A DNA stretch of 64,000 bases from Amycolatopsis benzoatilytica AK 16/65. GTDB taxonomy: Bacteria; Actinomycetota; Actinomycetes; Mycobacteriales; Pseudonocardiaceae. Below are positions 35,206-44,465 of this stretch, piece after piece. How positions within the stretch are numbered: position 1 is the stretch's first letter; the number at the start of each line of letters is the position of its first letter. The stretch spans positions 1,710,561 to 1,774,560 of the forward strand of contig NZ_KB912942.1 of the NCBI RefSeq assembly GCF_000383915.1, in the 5' to 3' direction. The notes beneath the pieces are model-generated. The model did no database searches and was not told the origin of the DNA. It saw only the letters and a list, made by a program, of their open reading frames with translations. A program made the translations under genes and the position numbers.

Positions 35206-35251
35206 GGGCCCCTTGAGGGAATCCAAGTCCCTCAAGGGGCCCTTCACGGAC
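35197..35251. repeat. 55-bp palindromic repeat, copy 2
   Basis: Perfect 24-base arms (GTCCGTGAAGGGCCCCTTGA..., complementary end TCACGGAC) around a 7-base centre ATCCAAG. It lies after the PPK2 gene and before the next operon, as expected for a transcription terminator. Confidence 0.93.
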
Positions 35252-35290
35252 GCACGGGAGCGGTAGGAGGGGCGGGTGTGTCCTCGCCAC

Positions 35291-35336
35291 GAGGGACTCC
35301 GCTTTCGTCCCCGAGGCCGAGGACTTCGGGCCCTGA
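35291..35336. promoter_or_regulatory. DosR-like boxes upstream of USP operon
   Basis: CGAGGACTTCGGGCCCTGA (35318-35336) is a DosR-type repeat 70 bp before the USP start. A looser inverted pair GAGGGAC...GTCCCCGAG spans 35291-35315. Confidence 0.45.
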
Positions 35337-35406
35337 CCGGCACCGCCCCCGGTGCGCGACGGTGAGATCGGCCGCCGGGAATCGGCGGCGGGACAGGAGG
35401 CACGCG

Positions 35407-36231
35407 GTGACCGGGAAAGAGCCCAGCGGCACGGTGCTCGTCGGGATCGACGAGTCGGAGGCCGCGCTGTCGGCGGTGCGTTGGGCGGCCGCGGAGGCGG
35501 TGCGCCGGGATGTGCCCCTGCAGCTGTACCAGGCCGGGATCGGCGACGCGGTCGACGCATTCGGGGAGGTGCCCGAAACTCAGCGGCGGTTGCTGTCCGA
35601 GCGCGGGCACCGCTGGCTGCGCCGGGCGGTCGAAGTCGCCGAGGAAGCCGCACCCGGAGTGCGGACCTGGCCGGTGTTCCGCGTCGGATTCGCCGCCGAT
35701 CTGCTGATCGCGGTGTCGCGTTCGGTGTCTCTGATCGTGCTGGGCTCGCATGGGCTCGGCGGAGTGCGCGGAGCGGTGATCGGTTCGGTCGCGCTGCGCG
35801 TCGCGGCGAGCGCGCATTGCCCAGTCGTGGTGGTGCGCGGGCGCGCCACGGCCGGTGCGCCGGTAGCGGTCGGCGTCGACGGCGACGACCGCGTCCTGGA
35901 ATTCGCGTTCGAAGCGGCCGAGAGCAGGAAGGTGCCGCTCGTCGTGGTGCACGCGTGGCACGAGGGACTGGTCGAACGGCCGGAGCGGGCCGGAGAGGAA
36001 GAACGCGTGCTGCGGCAGCGGATCGCCGGCTGGGCGGAGAAATTCCCGACGGTCCCGACGCGCGGCAGCGCGATGCGGGAGCGTTCGGCCGCGCGGGCGC
36101 TGATGGCGGCGGAAGCACAGCTGGTCGTGATCGGCAGCCGCGGTCGCGGACCGGTCGCGGCCGGGCTGCTGGGCTCGACCGGGAACCGGCTGCTCGCGCA
36201 CTCGGCCTGCCCGGTCGCGGTCGTGCACTGA
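35407..36231 (+). CDS. universal stress protein, two USP domains
   Basis: A 274-residue tandem USP, GTG start after ACAGGAGGCACGCG. Domain 1 starts VLVGIDESEAALSAVRWAA, with loop GSHGLGGVRGAVIGSVA; domain 2 has loop GSRGRGPVAAGLLGSTG. It is the closest in-window relative of the USP at 11367 (shared AAAEAVRR and GAVIGSVALR segments). First gene of a six-gene operon. Confidence 0.95.
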   Translation: MTGKEPSGTVLVGIDESEAALSAVRWAAAEAVRRDVPLQLYQAGIGDAVDAFGEVPETQRRLLSERGHRWLRRAVEVAEEAAPGVRTWPVFRVGFAADLLIAVSRSVSLIVLGSHGLGGVRGAVIGSVALRVAASAHCPVVVVRGRATAGAPVAVGVDGDDRVLEFAFEAAESRKVPLVVVHAWHEGLVERPERAGEEERVLRQRIAGWAEKFPTVPTRGSAMRERSAARALMAAEAQLVVIGSRGRGPVAAGLLGSTGNRLLAHSACPVAVVH

Positions 36232-36257
36232 ACCGGCTGCGGAGAAAGGAGAAAGCC

Positions 36258-36827
36258 GTGCGAGCACGGGACATCATGACCCGGCCGGTGATACGGGTCG
36301 GAGCGGACACCACGGTCCGGGAGGCGATCGCGCTGCTGACCGAGAACTGCGTCGCGGCGCTGCCGGTGGTCGACGACGCGAACCAGGTCATCGGCATCTT
36401 CACCGAAGCGGACGCGTTGGCCGGCGTGCTGACCGGCGAACCGGTCGGCGCGGACCAGCAGGTGCGCGCGGTGATGACCGCGCCGGTCGAGGCGGTCGGC
36501 CTCGACGCCGACGTGAGCGACATCGCCGCCCGGATGCTGGTCGACCGGCTCCGCAGCGTGCCGGTGGTCGACGAGGGCGGGCTGGCCGGGATCGTGAGCC
36601 GCCGCGATCTGCTGCGGCCGCTGGTCCGGCACGACGACGCGATCGCGTCCCGGCTGCGGTTGCTGCTCAGCGATTACGACGGCCACCGCGACCGCTGGCA
36701 GGTGTCGGTGGCCGGCGGCGCCGTGACGATCCGCGGCACATTCGCCGACGAGGCGGAACAGCGCTTGGTCACCGCGCTCGCCCGGATCGTCGAAGGCGTC
36801 TCTTCTGTCGAGCTTTGCCCGCAGTGA
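36258..36827 (+). CDS. CBS-pair protein
   Basis: A 189-residue protein, GTG start after AAAGGAGAAAGCC. Two CBS motifs (RARDIMTRPVIRVGADTTV; AVMTAPVEAVGLDADV) are followed by a 50-residue BON-like tail (WQVSVAGGAVTIRGTF). It pairs with the upstream USP and is presumably an adenylate sensor. Confidence 0.92.
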   Translation: MRARDIMTRPVIRVGADTTVREAIALLTENCVAALPVVDDANQVIGIFTEADALAGVLTGEPVGADQQVRAVMTAPVEAVGLDADVSDIAARMLVDRLRSVPVVDEGGLAGIVSRRDLLRPLVRHDDAIASRLRLLLSDYDGHRDRWQVSVAGGAVTIRGTFADEAEQRLVTALARIVEGVSSVELCPQ

Positions 36828-36846
36828 CCGGACCCGAGGAGGAGCA

Positions 36847-37122
36847 ATGCACGCACATGCTGGCGACTGGCTGGTGGTGAAAGGGGTCAGGGTGGACCTG
36901 CCCGAGCAGCGCGGCCGGATCGTCTCGGTCGGCGGGCCGGAGGGCGGGCCGCCGTTCACGGTGCGCTGGCTCGCCGACGACCACGTCTCGACGATCTTCC
37001 CCGGACCGGACGCGCTGGTGCTCACCGAGGCCGAGCTGACCGAGCAGGACGAGCACGACCGGGAGCGCTTCGAGCGGCTCCGCGCGCTGCGGCACACCGG
37101 AGAAGGCGTGCGCCATGCCTGA
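36847..37122 (+). CDS. DUF1918 protein
   Basis: A 91-residue protein with ATG after GAGGAGGAGCA. The domain covers residues 4-60 (AGDWLVVKGVRVD, RGRIVSVGG, FTVRWLADDHVSTIFPGPDA), an SH3-like barrel known as DUF1918, common in actinobacteria and often near stress genes. The acidic helical tail is outside the domain. Function is unknown. It overlaps the next USP by 8 bp. Confidence 0.9.
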   Translation: MHAHAGDWLVVKGVRVDLPEQRGRIVSVGGPEGGPPFTVRWLADDHVSTIFPGPDALVLTEAELTEQDEHDRERFERLRALRHTGEGVRHA

Positions 37123-38005
37123 TCGCGCGAAGCCCGTGGTGCTGGCGGGGATCGACGGCTCGACCTCGGCGCGGCACGCCGCGGTCTGGGCGGCCGGGCT
37201 CGCCGCCCGCCGGGGCGCGGTGCTGCGGCTGGCGCAGGTCTACTTGATCCCGCAGCCGGGCATCACCGGACCGGCGGTGCGCGGCGTGCGGGCCGGATTC
37301 GCCGGACGGGCGGAAGACTGGCTCGCCGAAGCCGAAGCGGACGTGCTGCGGCTCTGGCCGTCGCTGCCGATCGAGCGGGTGGTCGAAGAGGGCAACCCGG
37401 TCGCCGTCCTGCTGCGGGAAAGCGCGGACGCCGAACTGGCGGTTCTCGGCTCGCGCGGGCTGGGCGGATTCACCGGCCTGCTGGTGGGATCGACCGCGGT
37501 CGCGCTGGCCGCGCACGCGCTCTGCCCGGTCGTCGTGGTGCGCGGCCGCCGGCCCGCGGACCCGCCGCCGGAAACCGGCCCGGTAGTGGTCGGGCTGGAC
37601 GGCTCGGCCGACAGCGACGACGCGCTCGGGTTCGCCTGTGTGGAAGCGGCTGCCCGCGGCGGCGTCCTGCTGGCCGTGCACACCTGGAACGAGATCCGCC
37701 CGGACGGTTCGGCCCGCGGGCTCGAGCTGGATCCGCGCGAGGTCGACGCGGCCGAGCGGAGCCGGATCGAGAGCCAGGTCGCGCCCTGGCGCGAGAAGTT
37801 CCCGCAGCTGCGGATCGACGTCGAAGTGGTGCGCGGCCGCCCGGTGCGCAGCCTGCTCGAGTACGGCGAGGAAGCGCAGCTGGTCGTGGTCGGCAGCCGG
37901 GGCCGCGGCGGATTCAAGGGCATGCTGCTGGGCTCCACCAGCCAGGCGCTGCTCGTGCACTCGACCTGCCCGGTGGCGGTCGTCCGGCCGAGGAGCGAAC
38001 CGTGA
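37115..38005 (+). CDS. universal stress protein, two USP domains
   Basis: A 296-residue tandem USP. Domain 1 starts VLAGIDGSTSARHAAVWAA with loop GSRGLGGFTGLLVGSTA; domain 2 has VVVGLDGSADSDDALGFAC and [17 protein letters not shown]. Both loops look intact. The stop overlaps the GTG start of a small membrane protein gene. Confidence 0.95.
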   Translation: MPDRAKPVVLAGIDGSTSARHAAVWAAGLAARRGAVLRLAQVYLIPQPGITGPAVRGVRAGFAGRAEDWLAEAEADVLRLWPSLPIERVVEEGNPVAVLLRESADAELAVLGSRGLGGFTGLLVGSTAVALAAHALCPVVVVRGRRPADPPPETGPVVVGLDGSADSDDALGFACVEAAARGGVLLAVHTWNEIRPDGSARGLELDPREVDAAERSRIESQVAPWREKFPQLRIDVEVVRGRPVRSLLEYGEEAQLVVVGSRGRGGFKGMLLGSTSQALLVHSTCPVAVVRPRSEP

Positions 38006-38406
38006 CCACCTTCCGCGCGCGAACCGCGCAACGAGTGCTCGCCGCCTACGAGACCATCTTCGCGACGAGCGCGCTGGTCGGTGGCGTCTGCCTGATCGCG
38101 GGCGCGCCCGGGTTCCAGCTCCCGACCGACGTGCTCGCCCCGTTCGGGCTCTCGACCTGGGTCCTGCCCGGCGCGGCGCTGATCGTCGCGATCGGCGGCA
38201 GCCTCGCCTGGGCCGCGTCCGCGGCGTGGCGCGGCGACCGGAACGCACCGGGATTCGGGTACGCCGCGAGCGTGGTGCTCGCCGGCTGGCTCGCGATCCA
38301 GTTCGCCGTGCTCGGCTTCCGGGAGCCGGTGCAGTGGCTGACGCTGGGTCTGCTCTGCGTGCTGGTGCTGCTGACCCGGTTCGTGCAGCGGGCGGTGCGG
38401 CGATGA
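38002..38406 (+). CDS. small membrane protein, unknown
   Basis: A 134-residue protein with GTG start (GTGA overlap with the USP). Four hydrophobic segments are visible at about 20-38, 52-74, 88-106 and 110-128. The N-terminus is basic, and I see no known motif. It is coupled on both sides (4-bp overlaps) to a USP and a CHAD gene. Confidence 0.75.
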   Translation: MTTFRARTAQRVLAAYETIFATSALVGGVCLIAGAPGFQLPTDVLAPFGLSTWVLPGAALIVAIGGSLAWAASAAWRGDRNAPGFGYAASVVLAGWLAIQFAVLGFREPVQWLTLGLLCVLVLLTRFVQRAVRR

Positions 38407-39539
38407 CCCGGGCAGCGCTGCCGGTGACGTACTACGACACCAGCGGGTTCCGGCTCCGCAGGCACGGGCTGGCGATCAGCAGGGCGGGCAGCGAATGGCA
38501 GCTCGACCTCGGCGACGGCCGCGGCTGCCGGGTCGAGGCGCCCGGACTGGAGCAGGTGCCGCACGAACTGTCCCGGCTGGTCCGGGCCTACAGCCGGGAT
38601 CTGGAACTGGTGCCGATGCCCGGCCCGGCGGACGGGCGGACCGGTGCCGCCGGATATCCCGGCACCGCGCGGGAAACGGTGCTCGGCTATCTGGAACGGC
38701 AAGTCGAAGCGCTCGCCCGCGCGGATCTGGCGGTGCGGATGGAGGAACCCGAGGGCGTGCACGACCTTCGGGTCGCCGCCCGGCGGATCCGGGCGACGCT
38801 GCGCACCTTCTCGCCGGTGCTGGGCGGGCGGCTGGCCGGCCGGTTCGGCAGCGCGCTGCGCTGGCTCGGGGCGGGCGTCGGCCGCGCACGGGACACCGAG
38901 GTGCAGCGCGGACGGCTCTTCGCGGCGCTCGGGAAGCTTCCGCCGGACGCCGCAGCCGACCAGGTCCGCGCCAGCGCCGAACAGGTTTTCACCACCCTGG
39001 CCGAGGAAGCGGCTGCCGAATGCGCGGTCGTGCTCGACTCGCCGAGGTACCTGCAACTGCTGAACGCGCTGGATGTCCTCCTGGTCGTGCTGCGCGAACA
39101 AGGCCCTGGTGCGCAAGGAAAGCGGGCTCGCAAGCCAGCGCGGAAGACGCTGCCGAAGCTGGTCTGGAAGGTCGTCGCGGAAGCCGACGCACGCGTCGGT
39201 GCGGTGTCCGCGCAGAGCGGTCCGGACGCGGCGCACGCGGTGCGCAAAAGCGTGAAGCGCCTCCGCTATGCCGTCGAGGCGGCCGCGCCGGCGCTGCCGG
39301 TGGACTCGGAGCAGGTGCTGAAGAGCTTGCGGGACCTGCAAGATCTGCTCGGCGAATATCAGGACGCGGTGGTCGCGCAAAGCAAGATCCAGCTGCTGGC
39401 CGACTCTTCCGGCAGCGCCGGGACCAGAGTCTGCGATCTGCTCTTGACGGCCGAGCTAGCCGCGGCGGAAGCCTGCCTGAACGCGCTCCCGGCGGCGTGG
39501 CAGACGACGTATCGCGAGCTTTCCCCGATTCGGCCCTGA
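38403..39539 (+). CDS. CHAD-domain protein with truncated CYTH part
   Basis: A 378-residue protein. Residues 5-75 resemble the second half of a CYTH triphosphatase domain (VTYYDTSGFRLRRHGLAIS) but lack the catalytic ExExK start. Residues 95-375 form a CHAD domain with conserved basic patches (VHDLRVAARRIRATLRTF; AVRKSVKRLRYAVEA). CHAD binds polyphosphate. With PPK2 nearby this suggests polyphosphate storage or granule association. The lost CYTH catalytic core means triphosphatase activity is unlikely. Confidence 0.9.
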   Translation: MTRAALPVTYYDTSGFRLRRHGLAISRAGSEWQLDLGDGRGCRVEAPGLEQVPHELSRLVRAYSRDLELVPMPGPADGRTGAAGYPGTARETVLGYLERQVEALARADLAVRMEEPEGVHDLRVAARRIRATLRTFSPVLGGRLAGRFGSALRWLGAGVGRARDTEVQRGRLFAALGKLPPDAAADQVRASAEQVFTTLAEEAAAECAVVLDSPRYLQLLNALDVLLVVLREQGPGAQGKRARKPARKTLPKLVWKVVAEADARVGAVSAQSGPDAAHAVRKSVKRLRYAVEAAAPALPVDSEQVLKSLRDLQDLLGEYQDAVVAQSKIQLLADSSGSAGTRVCDLLLTAELAAAEACLNALPAAWQTTYRELSPIRP

Positions 39540-39555
39540 GGACGTTGGTCCCTCC
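39537..39555. promoter_or_regulatory. DosR-like box overlapping the CHAD stop codon
   Basis: TGAGGACGTTGGTCCCTCC, with GGAC/GTCC arms, starts on the TGA of the CHAD gene and lies about 79 bp before the CBS gene. A second weak copy, GGTGACTCCGGACC, follows at about 39560. Confidence 0.6.
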
Positions 39556-39633
39556 GGGCGGTGACTCCGGACCGATGTGCGCGAGTGGGCCGGTTGCTTA
39601 GTTTCACAGCAGCAAAAGGAAAGGACGAGTGCG

Positions 39634-40242
39634 ATGCGTGCCCGCGATCTGATGTCCGCACCGGTGGTGACGGTGCATCCGTGGACGCCTGCCAAGGTGG
39701 CCGCGGAAATCTTGTCCGACCACGGCTACACCGCGCTGCCGGTGGTGGACGACGACGACCAGCTGGTCGGCATCGTCACCGAGGCCGACCTGATCCGCGG
39801 CCGGATCCCGGCGGACGCGCGTTCGGAGCACTTGCACCCCTACCACCCGGGTGCGATCGAGACCACCGTCGGCGCGGTGATGACCACGCCGGCCACCGGC
39901 ATGTCGTCCGGCACCGACGTCTCCGACCTGTGCCAGGCGCTGGTGGACGGCCGGATCCGGGCGATGCCGATCGTCGACGGCAGCCGGGTGGTCGGCATCG
40001 TCACCCGCGGCGACGTGGTGCGCGTCCTCGCTCGCGAGGACCACGCGATCGCCGCGGACGTCCGGCACCGGCTGGAAATCTACGGCGGCGCCGGCCGCTG
40101 GAAGGTCGAGGTGCACGACGGGATCGTGCGCATCGTCGACCGTTTTGACGACGAAACCGATCGCCACGTCGCGACCCTGCTGGCACTGGCAGTGCCCGGA
40201 GTGGTCGGAGCGGACACCGAGTCCGAGAAGGAGGGGCAATGA
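39634..40242 (+). CDS. CBS-pair protein
   Basis: A 202-residue protein, ATG after AAAGGAAAGGACGAG. CBS motifs: [19 protein letters not shown] and [16 protein letters not shown], each ending with a V/I-G-I-V strand; the C-terminal 50 residues are BON-like ([19 protein letters not shown]). It overlaps the USP after it by 4 bp and starts the operon that ends with phosphoketolase. Confidence 0.93.
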   Translation: MRARDLMSAPVVTVHPWTPAKVAAEILSDHGYTALPVVDDDDQLVGIVTEADLIRGRIPADARSEHLHPYHPGAIETTVGAVMTTPATGMSSGTDVSDLCQALVDGRIRAMPIVDGSRVVGIVTRGDVVRVLAREDHAIAADVRHRLEIYGGAGRWKVEVHDGIVRIVDRFDDETDRHVATLLALAVPGVVGADTESEKEGQ

Positions 40243-41138
40243 CCGACCGGAATCGCACAGTGCTTGTCGGGATCGACGGCTCGGAGGGGGCCGACGAAGC
40301 GGTCCGCTGGGCTGCGCGGCTGGCCGAGGGACGCGATCTAGAGCTGGAACTGGTGCACTGCCTGCAGGTGGCCGGGCTGGCCTACGGCGGCGGACTCGCC
40401 GGCAGCGACGTGCTCTTCGAAGGGATGCAGAAGGACGGCGAGCGGATCGCGGCCGAGGCGCGCGAACTCGCCCTCTCGATCGACCCTTCGCTCGAAGTTC
40501 GCACCAACGTGTACACCGACTCGGCGGCGGCGCTGCTGATCGACCGGTCGCGGAAGGCCCGGATGGTCGTGGTCGGCCGCACCGGGACCGGCGGGTTCAC
40601 CGGGATGCTGGTGGGCGCGACGACGTCGGCGGTCGCCAGTCACGCCCGGTGCCCGGTCGCGGTGGTCCGCGGCCGGCACGGAGACGGCCCGGTGCCGCTG
40701 GACGGCCCGGTGGCGGTCGGCATCGACGGCAGCCCCAACAGCGAGGCCGCGATCGCGACGGCGTTCGAGGAGGCCAGTTTCCGGGGCGTCCCGCTGGTGG
40801 CGGTGCACGCTTGGGTCGACGTGGTCTACGACTCGACGGCGAGCACCGCGCGGCTCATGCCGCAGTGGGAAACGTTGCAGCCGAACGAGGAACGGCTGCT
40901 GGCCGAGCGTCTTGCCGGCTGGCAGGAGAAGTACCCGGACGTCGAGGTACAGCGGAGGCTGGTCCGGGACCGGCCGCGGCACGCGCTGCTGGACGAGTCC
41001 GACCGGGCGCAGCTGGTGGTCGTCGGCAGCCACGGCAGGGGAGGCTTCGCCGGGATGCTGCTCGGGTCGACCAGCCAGGCGATGATCCACCACGCCTCCT
41101 GCCCGGTCTTGGTCGTGCGGCCGGAACCGCAGCGGTGA
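40239..41138 (+). CDS. universal stress protein, two USP domains
   Basis: A 299-residue tandem USP. Domain 1 has [19 protein letters not shown] and loop [17 protein letters not shown]; domain 2 has [19 protein letters not shown] and [17 protein letters not shown]. Both appear able to bind nucleotide. The stop overlaps the phosphoketolase GTG start (GTGA). Confidence 0.95.
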   Translation: MTDRNRTVLVGIDGSEGADEAVRWAARLAEGRDLELELVHCLQVAGLAYGGGLAGSDVLFEGMQKDGERIAAEARELALSIDPSLEVRTNVYTDSAAALLIDRSRKARMVVVGRTGTGGFTGMLVGATTSAVASHARCPVAVVRGRHGDGPVPLDGPVAVGIDGSPNSEAAIATAFEEASFRGVPLVAVHAWVDVVYDSTASTARLMPQWETLQPNEERLLAERLAGWQEKYPDVEVQRRLVRDRPRHALLDESDRAQLVVVGSHGRGGFAGMLLGSTSQAMIHHASCPVLVVRPEPQR

Positions 41139-43498
41139 CGGCGGTCTCGTCGCCGGCGGCGACGCTGACCGAGACGGAACTGGCCCAGGTCGACGCGCAA
41201 TGGCGGGCCGCGAACTACCTCGCGGCCGGCCAGATCTACCTGATGGCCAATCCGTTGCTGCGCGAACCGCTGGCGCCCGAGCAGATCAAGCCCCGGCTGC
41301 TCGGGCACTGGGGAACCTCGCCCGGCTTGAACTTCGTCTACGCCCACCTGAACCGGGCGATCCTGGCGCACGGCCTGGACGCGCTGTTCGTGACCGGGCC
41401 TGGCCACGGGGCCCCGGCGCTGCGTGCGCAAACCTGGCTGGAGGGCAGCTATTCCGAGGTGTGGCCGGAGGTTTCCCGCGACGCGGAGGGGATGGCCCGG
41501 CTCTTTCGGCAGTTCTCCTTTCCCGGCGGCGTGCCCAGCCACGCTTCGCCGCACGTCCCGGGGTCGATCCACGAGGGCGGCGAGCTGGGCTACTCGCTCG
41601 CGCACGCTTGCGGCGCGGCATTCGACAATCCGGGCCTGCTCGTCGCGTGCGTCGTCGGCGACGGCGAGGCGGAGACCGGCCCGCTCTCCACGAGCTGGCA
41701 GTCCAGCCGGTTCCTGGACCCGCGCCGGGACGGCGCGGTGCTGCCGATCCTGCACCTGAACGGTTACAAGATCGCCAATCCGACCGTGCTGTCCCGGATC
41801 CCGCCGTCCGAATTGGACGCGTTGCTGCGCGGCGCGGGCTGGGCCCCGGTGTACGTGGAAGGCGACGAGCCCGCGGCGATGCACCAGGAAATGGCTGCCG
41901 CGCTGGACGCCGCGGTCGCCGACCTGGCCGTGCTGCGGCGGGGCGGGCCGGCCCGGCCGCGGCCGATGATCGTGCTCCGGTCGCCGAAAGGCTGGACCGG
42001 TCCGGCCACAGTGGACGGTCAGCGGATCGAGGGGACCTGGCGGGCGCACCAGATCCCGCTGGCGCGGGTCCGGGAGGACCCGGCGCATCTGCGGCAGCTG
42101 GAAGCCTGGCTGCGTTCCTACCGGCCGGAAGAACTGTTCGACGCGGCCGGCCGCCCGACCGGCGAGGTGACCGCGCTGATTCCGCGCGGCGAGCGGCGGA
42201 TGGGCGCCACCCCGCACGCGAACGGCGGCGTGCTGCTGCGCCCGCTCGATCTTCCGCCGGTCGCCGACCACTCGGCGCCGGTGCCCGTGCCCGGCGCGAG
42301 CGCCGCGGAACCGACCCGGGCGCTCGGCCGGTTTCTGCGGGAAGTGTTCCGGCGCAATGCCGAGCGGGCGAACTTCCGGTTGTTCGGCCCGGACGAGACC
42401 GCGTCCAACCGGCTCGACGCGGTGTACGAGGTCACCGGCAAGACCTGGCAGCTGCCGCCCGGCCCGCCGGAAGACCGGCTCGCGCCGGACGGGCGGGTCA
42501 TGGAGGTGCTCTCCGAGCATCTGTGCCAAGGCTGGCTCGAGGGCTACCTGCTCAGCGGCCGGCACGGCCTGTTCTCCTGCTACGAGGCGTTCGCGCACGT
42601 CGTCGACTCGATGGTCAACCAGCACGCCAAGTGGCTGCGGGTGCACCGGGAGATCCCGTGGCGGCGGCCGGTCGCGTCGCTGAACTACCTGCTGACCTCG
42701 CACGTGTGGCGCCAAGATCACAACGGGTTCTCCCATCAGGACCCGGGTTTCGTGGACCACGTGGCGAACAAGGCCCCGGAGATCGTGCGGGTGTACTTCC
42801 CGCCGGACACGAACACGCTGCTGGAGGTGGCCGCGCATTGCCTGCGCAGCCGCGACCTGGTGAACGTGGTGGTGGCGGGCAAGAACGAGACGCCGGACTG
42901 GCTGGACGCGGAGGAAGCGGCGCTGCACTGCGCGCGCGGCGTGAGCATCTGGGAGTGGGCGAGCACGGGAACGGACCGCGAACCGGACGTGGTGCTCGCC
43001 TGCGCGGGCGACGCGCCGACGCTGGAAGTGCTTGCCGCCGCGTCGATCTTGCGCGCCGAGCTGCCAGAGCTGGCGGTGCGGGTCGTGAATGTGGTGGACC
43101 TGATGCGGCTGCAGCCCGAGACGGAGCACCCGCACGGGCTGAGCGACCGCGAGTTCGACGCACTGTTCACCCCGGACCGTCCGGTGCTTTTCGCCTATCA
43201 CGGCTATCCGTGGCTGATCCACCGGCTGGCCTACCGCCGGACGAACCACGCGGAACTGCACGTGCGCGGCTACACCGAACACGGCACCACGACCACGCCG
43301 TTCGACATGCTGGTGCTCAACCGGATGGACCGGTTTCAGCTGGTGATCGACGTGCTCGACCGGGTGCCCGGCCTGCTCGCCACGACCGGCCCGCTGCGCC
43401 AGCGGATGACCCGCGCGCAGGAACGGCACCGGCGGTGGATCGCCGAACACGGCACCGATCTGCCGGAGGTGCGGGAGTGGCGCTGGCCGGGGCGGTGA
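41135..43498 (+). CDS. xylulose-5-phosphate/fructose-6-phosphate phosphoketolase
   Basis: A 787-residue thiamine-diphosphate enzyme splitting xylulose-5-P or fructose-6-P with phosphate to acetyl phosphate and a shorter sugar phosphate. Motifs: [49 protein letters not shown] (read in parts), the TPP/Mg loop [24 protein letters not shown], and the C-terminal [17 protein letters not shown] and [11 protein letters not shown]. Length fits the family. The GTG start is translationally coupled to the USP. With acetate kinase at 15936 it would yield ATP and acetate independently of respiration. Confidence 0.96.
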   Translation: MTAVSSPAATLTETELAQVDAQWRAANYLAAGQIYLMANPLLREPLAPEQIKPRLLGHWGTSPGLNFVYAHLNRAILAHGLDALFVTGPGHGAPALRAQTWLEGSYSEVWPEVSRDAEGMARLFRQFSFPGGVPSHASPHVPGSIHEGGELGYSLAHACGAAFDNPGLLVACVVGDGEAETGPLSTSWQSSRFLDPRRDGAVLPILHLNGYKIANPTVLSRIPPSELDALLRGAGWAPVYVEGDEPAAMHQEMAAALDAAVADLAVLRRGGPARPRPMIVLRSPKGWTGPATVDGQRIEGTWRAHQIPLARVREDPAHLRQLEAWLRSYRPEELFDAAGRPTGEVTALIPRGERRMGATPHANGGVLLRPLDLPPVADHSAPVPVPGASAAEPTRALGRFLREVFRRNAERANFRLFGPDETASNRLDAVYEVTGKTWQLPPGPPEDRLAPDGRVMEVLSEHLCQGWLEGYLLSGRHGLFSCYEAFAHVVDSMVNQHAKWLRVHREIPWRRPVASLNYLLTSHVWRQDHNGFSHQDPGFVDHVANKAPEIVRVYFPPDTNTLLEVAAHCLRSRDLVNVVVAGKNETPDWLDAEEAALHCARGVSIWEWASTGTDREPDVVLACAGDAPTLEVLAAASILRAELPELAVRVVNVVDLMRLQPETEHPHGLSDREFDALFTPDRPVLFAYHGYPWLIHRLAYRRTNHAELHVRGYTEHGTTTTPFDMLVLNRMDRFQLVIDVLDRVPGLLATTGPLRQRMTRAQERHRRWIAEHGTDLPEVREWRWPGR

Positions 43499-43500
43499 CT

Positions 43501-43600
43501 GGCGCCGGACCGGGGGTAGGGACCGGCGCCAGGCAGGGGGTGGGAACCGGCACCGGGCCGGGGTGGGAACCGGCACCGGTGCCGGGCCGGGGGTGGGAAC
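43501..43600. repeat. four G-rich tandem repeats of about 24 bp
   Basis: Units start at 43501, 43525, 43549 and 43572; each runs GGCGCC or GGCACC, a few bases, GGGGGTNGGGA, ACC. The fourth has an inserted GGTGCC giving a GGCACCGGTGCC palindrome. The array lies just after the phosphoketolase stop and before the convergent SDR gene end. Runs of five and three G recur, so quadruplex or terminator function is possible. Confidence 0.85.
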
Positions 43601-43610
43601 GGACTGCCGA

Positions 43611-44309
43611 TCACCAGTTGACGGTCTTGCCCTCGCGGTCGAGGTAGTGCAGTCCGCCCTTGCCCGCGTACGCCTCGATCGTGTCGGCGACCCCGGGAAT
43701 GCTCTCGTCGATGGTCAGCCGTGCGCCGGGGCCGCCCAGTTCGGTCTTCACCCAGCCGGGCGCCATCAGCAGCAGCGTGCGCGGATCGTCGGCGTGCCGT
43801 GCGGCGAAGCTGCGCATGAGCTGGTTCAGCGCGGACTTGCTCGCCCGGTAGACCTCGAAGCCGCCCTTCGTGTTGTCGGCGATGCTGCCCTGGCCGGACG
43901 ACATCACCCCGATCGTGCCGGTCGCGCGCACCAGGTCCTGCAGGGTCTCGATCACGCGCAGCGGGCTGAGCACGTTGGTCACCATGACCCGGGCGAAGTC
44001 TTCGGTGGACACGTCGGCGACGGTCGCCGAAGGGTCGGTCGTGTAGTTGGTGCCGGCGTTGACGTACAGCAGGTCGAAGGCCGACCGGGCCAGTCGCTCT
44101 CGCAGCGCCGCGACTTGTTCGGGCACGGTGATGTCGACCGTCTCCACGGTCAACCGGCCCTCGGCCGACTCGGCCAGCTCGTGCAGTGCCGACGGCGTGC
44201 GCTCGGTCGCGGTGACCCGCCAGCCGCGGCTGAGGAACTCGGCGGTCAGCGCGTAGCCCAGTCCTCGCGACGCTCCCACGATCAGTGCGGTCTTGCCAGT
44301 GTCGTTCAT
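43611..44309 (-). CDS. short-chain dehydrogenase/reductase
   Basis: A 232-residue SDR. Cofactor motif GASRGLG is at residues 12-18, the NAG-like strand is VNAGTN, and the active site has a serine (MSSGQGS) and YRASK. Start after AAGGAGCCCGC. The substrate is unknown. It is divergently transcribed from a MarR regulator whose likely operators overlap the SDR promoter; the MarR protein is thus probably its repressor. No DosR-like box is seen here. Confidence 0.92.
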   Translation of the reverse strand: MNDTGKTALIVGASRGLGYALTAEFLSRGWRVTATERTPSALHELAESAEGRLTVETVDITVPEQVAALRERLARSAFDLLYVNAGTNYTTDPSATVADVSTEDFARVMVTNVLSPLRVIETLQDLVRATGTIGVMSSGQGSIADNTKGGFEVYRASKSALNQLMRSFAARHADDPRTLLLMAPGWVKTELGGPGARLTIDESIPGVADTIEAYAGKGGLHYLDREGKTVNW

Positions 44310-44377
44310 GCGGGCTCCTTGCCAGGTTCTGGCGCCGGGGTTCGTCGGAACCCGGACAGGCGGGGCGCCTTCCGAAA

Positions 44378-44396
44378 TGCCTATCAACTGATAGCT
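44378..44396. promoter_or_regulatory. candidate MarR operator 1
   Basis: TGCCTATCAACTGATAGCT contains CTATCA/TGATAG inverted arms separated by 2 bases. It lies at the expected transcription start of the SDR gene. The same sequence recurs inverted at 44417-44435. Confidence 0.65.
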
Positions 44397-44425
44397 AATA
44401 TAGGCGAGGAGAAAATACCTGTCAA
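44397..44425 (-). promoter_or_regulatory. sigma-70-type promoter of the SDR gene
   Basis: On the minus strand, TTGACA (complement of 44420-44425), a 17-base spacer and TATATT (complement of 44397-44402). This is the most consensus-like housekeeping promoter I see in the window and is flanked and overlapped by the two MarR operators. Confidence 0.75.
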
Positions 44426-44435
44426 ACGATAGGCA
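44417..44435. promoter_or_regulatory. candidate MarR operator 2
   Basis: The complement reads TGCCTATCGTTTGACAGGT, sharing TGCCTATC and the TGA.AG half with operator 1 in inverted orientation. It covers the -35 element of the SDR promoter. Confidence 0.6.
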
Positions 44436-44465
44436 TTGGCGGAGTCCCGAAGCTACGCTGACCCG

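Noticed and set aside
40826..43576. Long minus-strand open frame opposite phosphoketolase
   Set aside because: Shadow of a clear phosphoketolase gene; rich in His, Arg and Gly with no recognisable domain.
44436..44465. TTG at 44436 as start of the MarR gene
   Set aside because: It would overlap operator 2 and lacks a ribosome site; the GTG at 44466 starts closer to the conserved domain. Not fully excluded.
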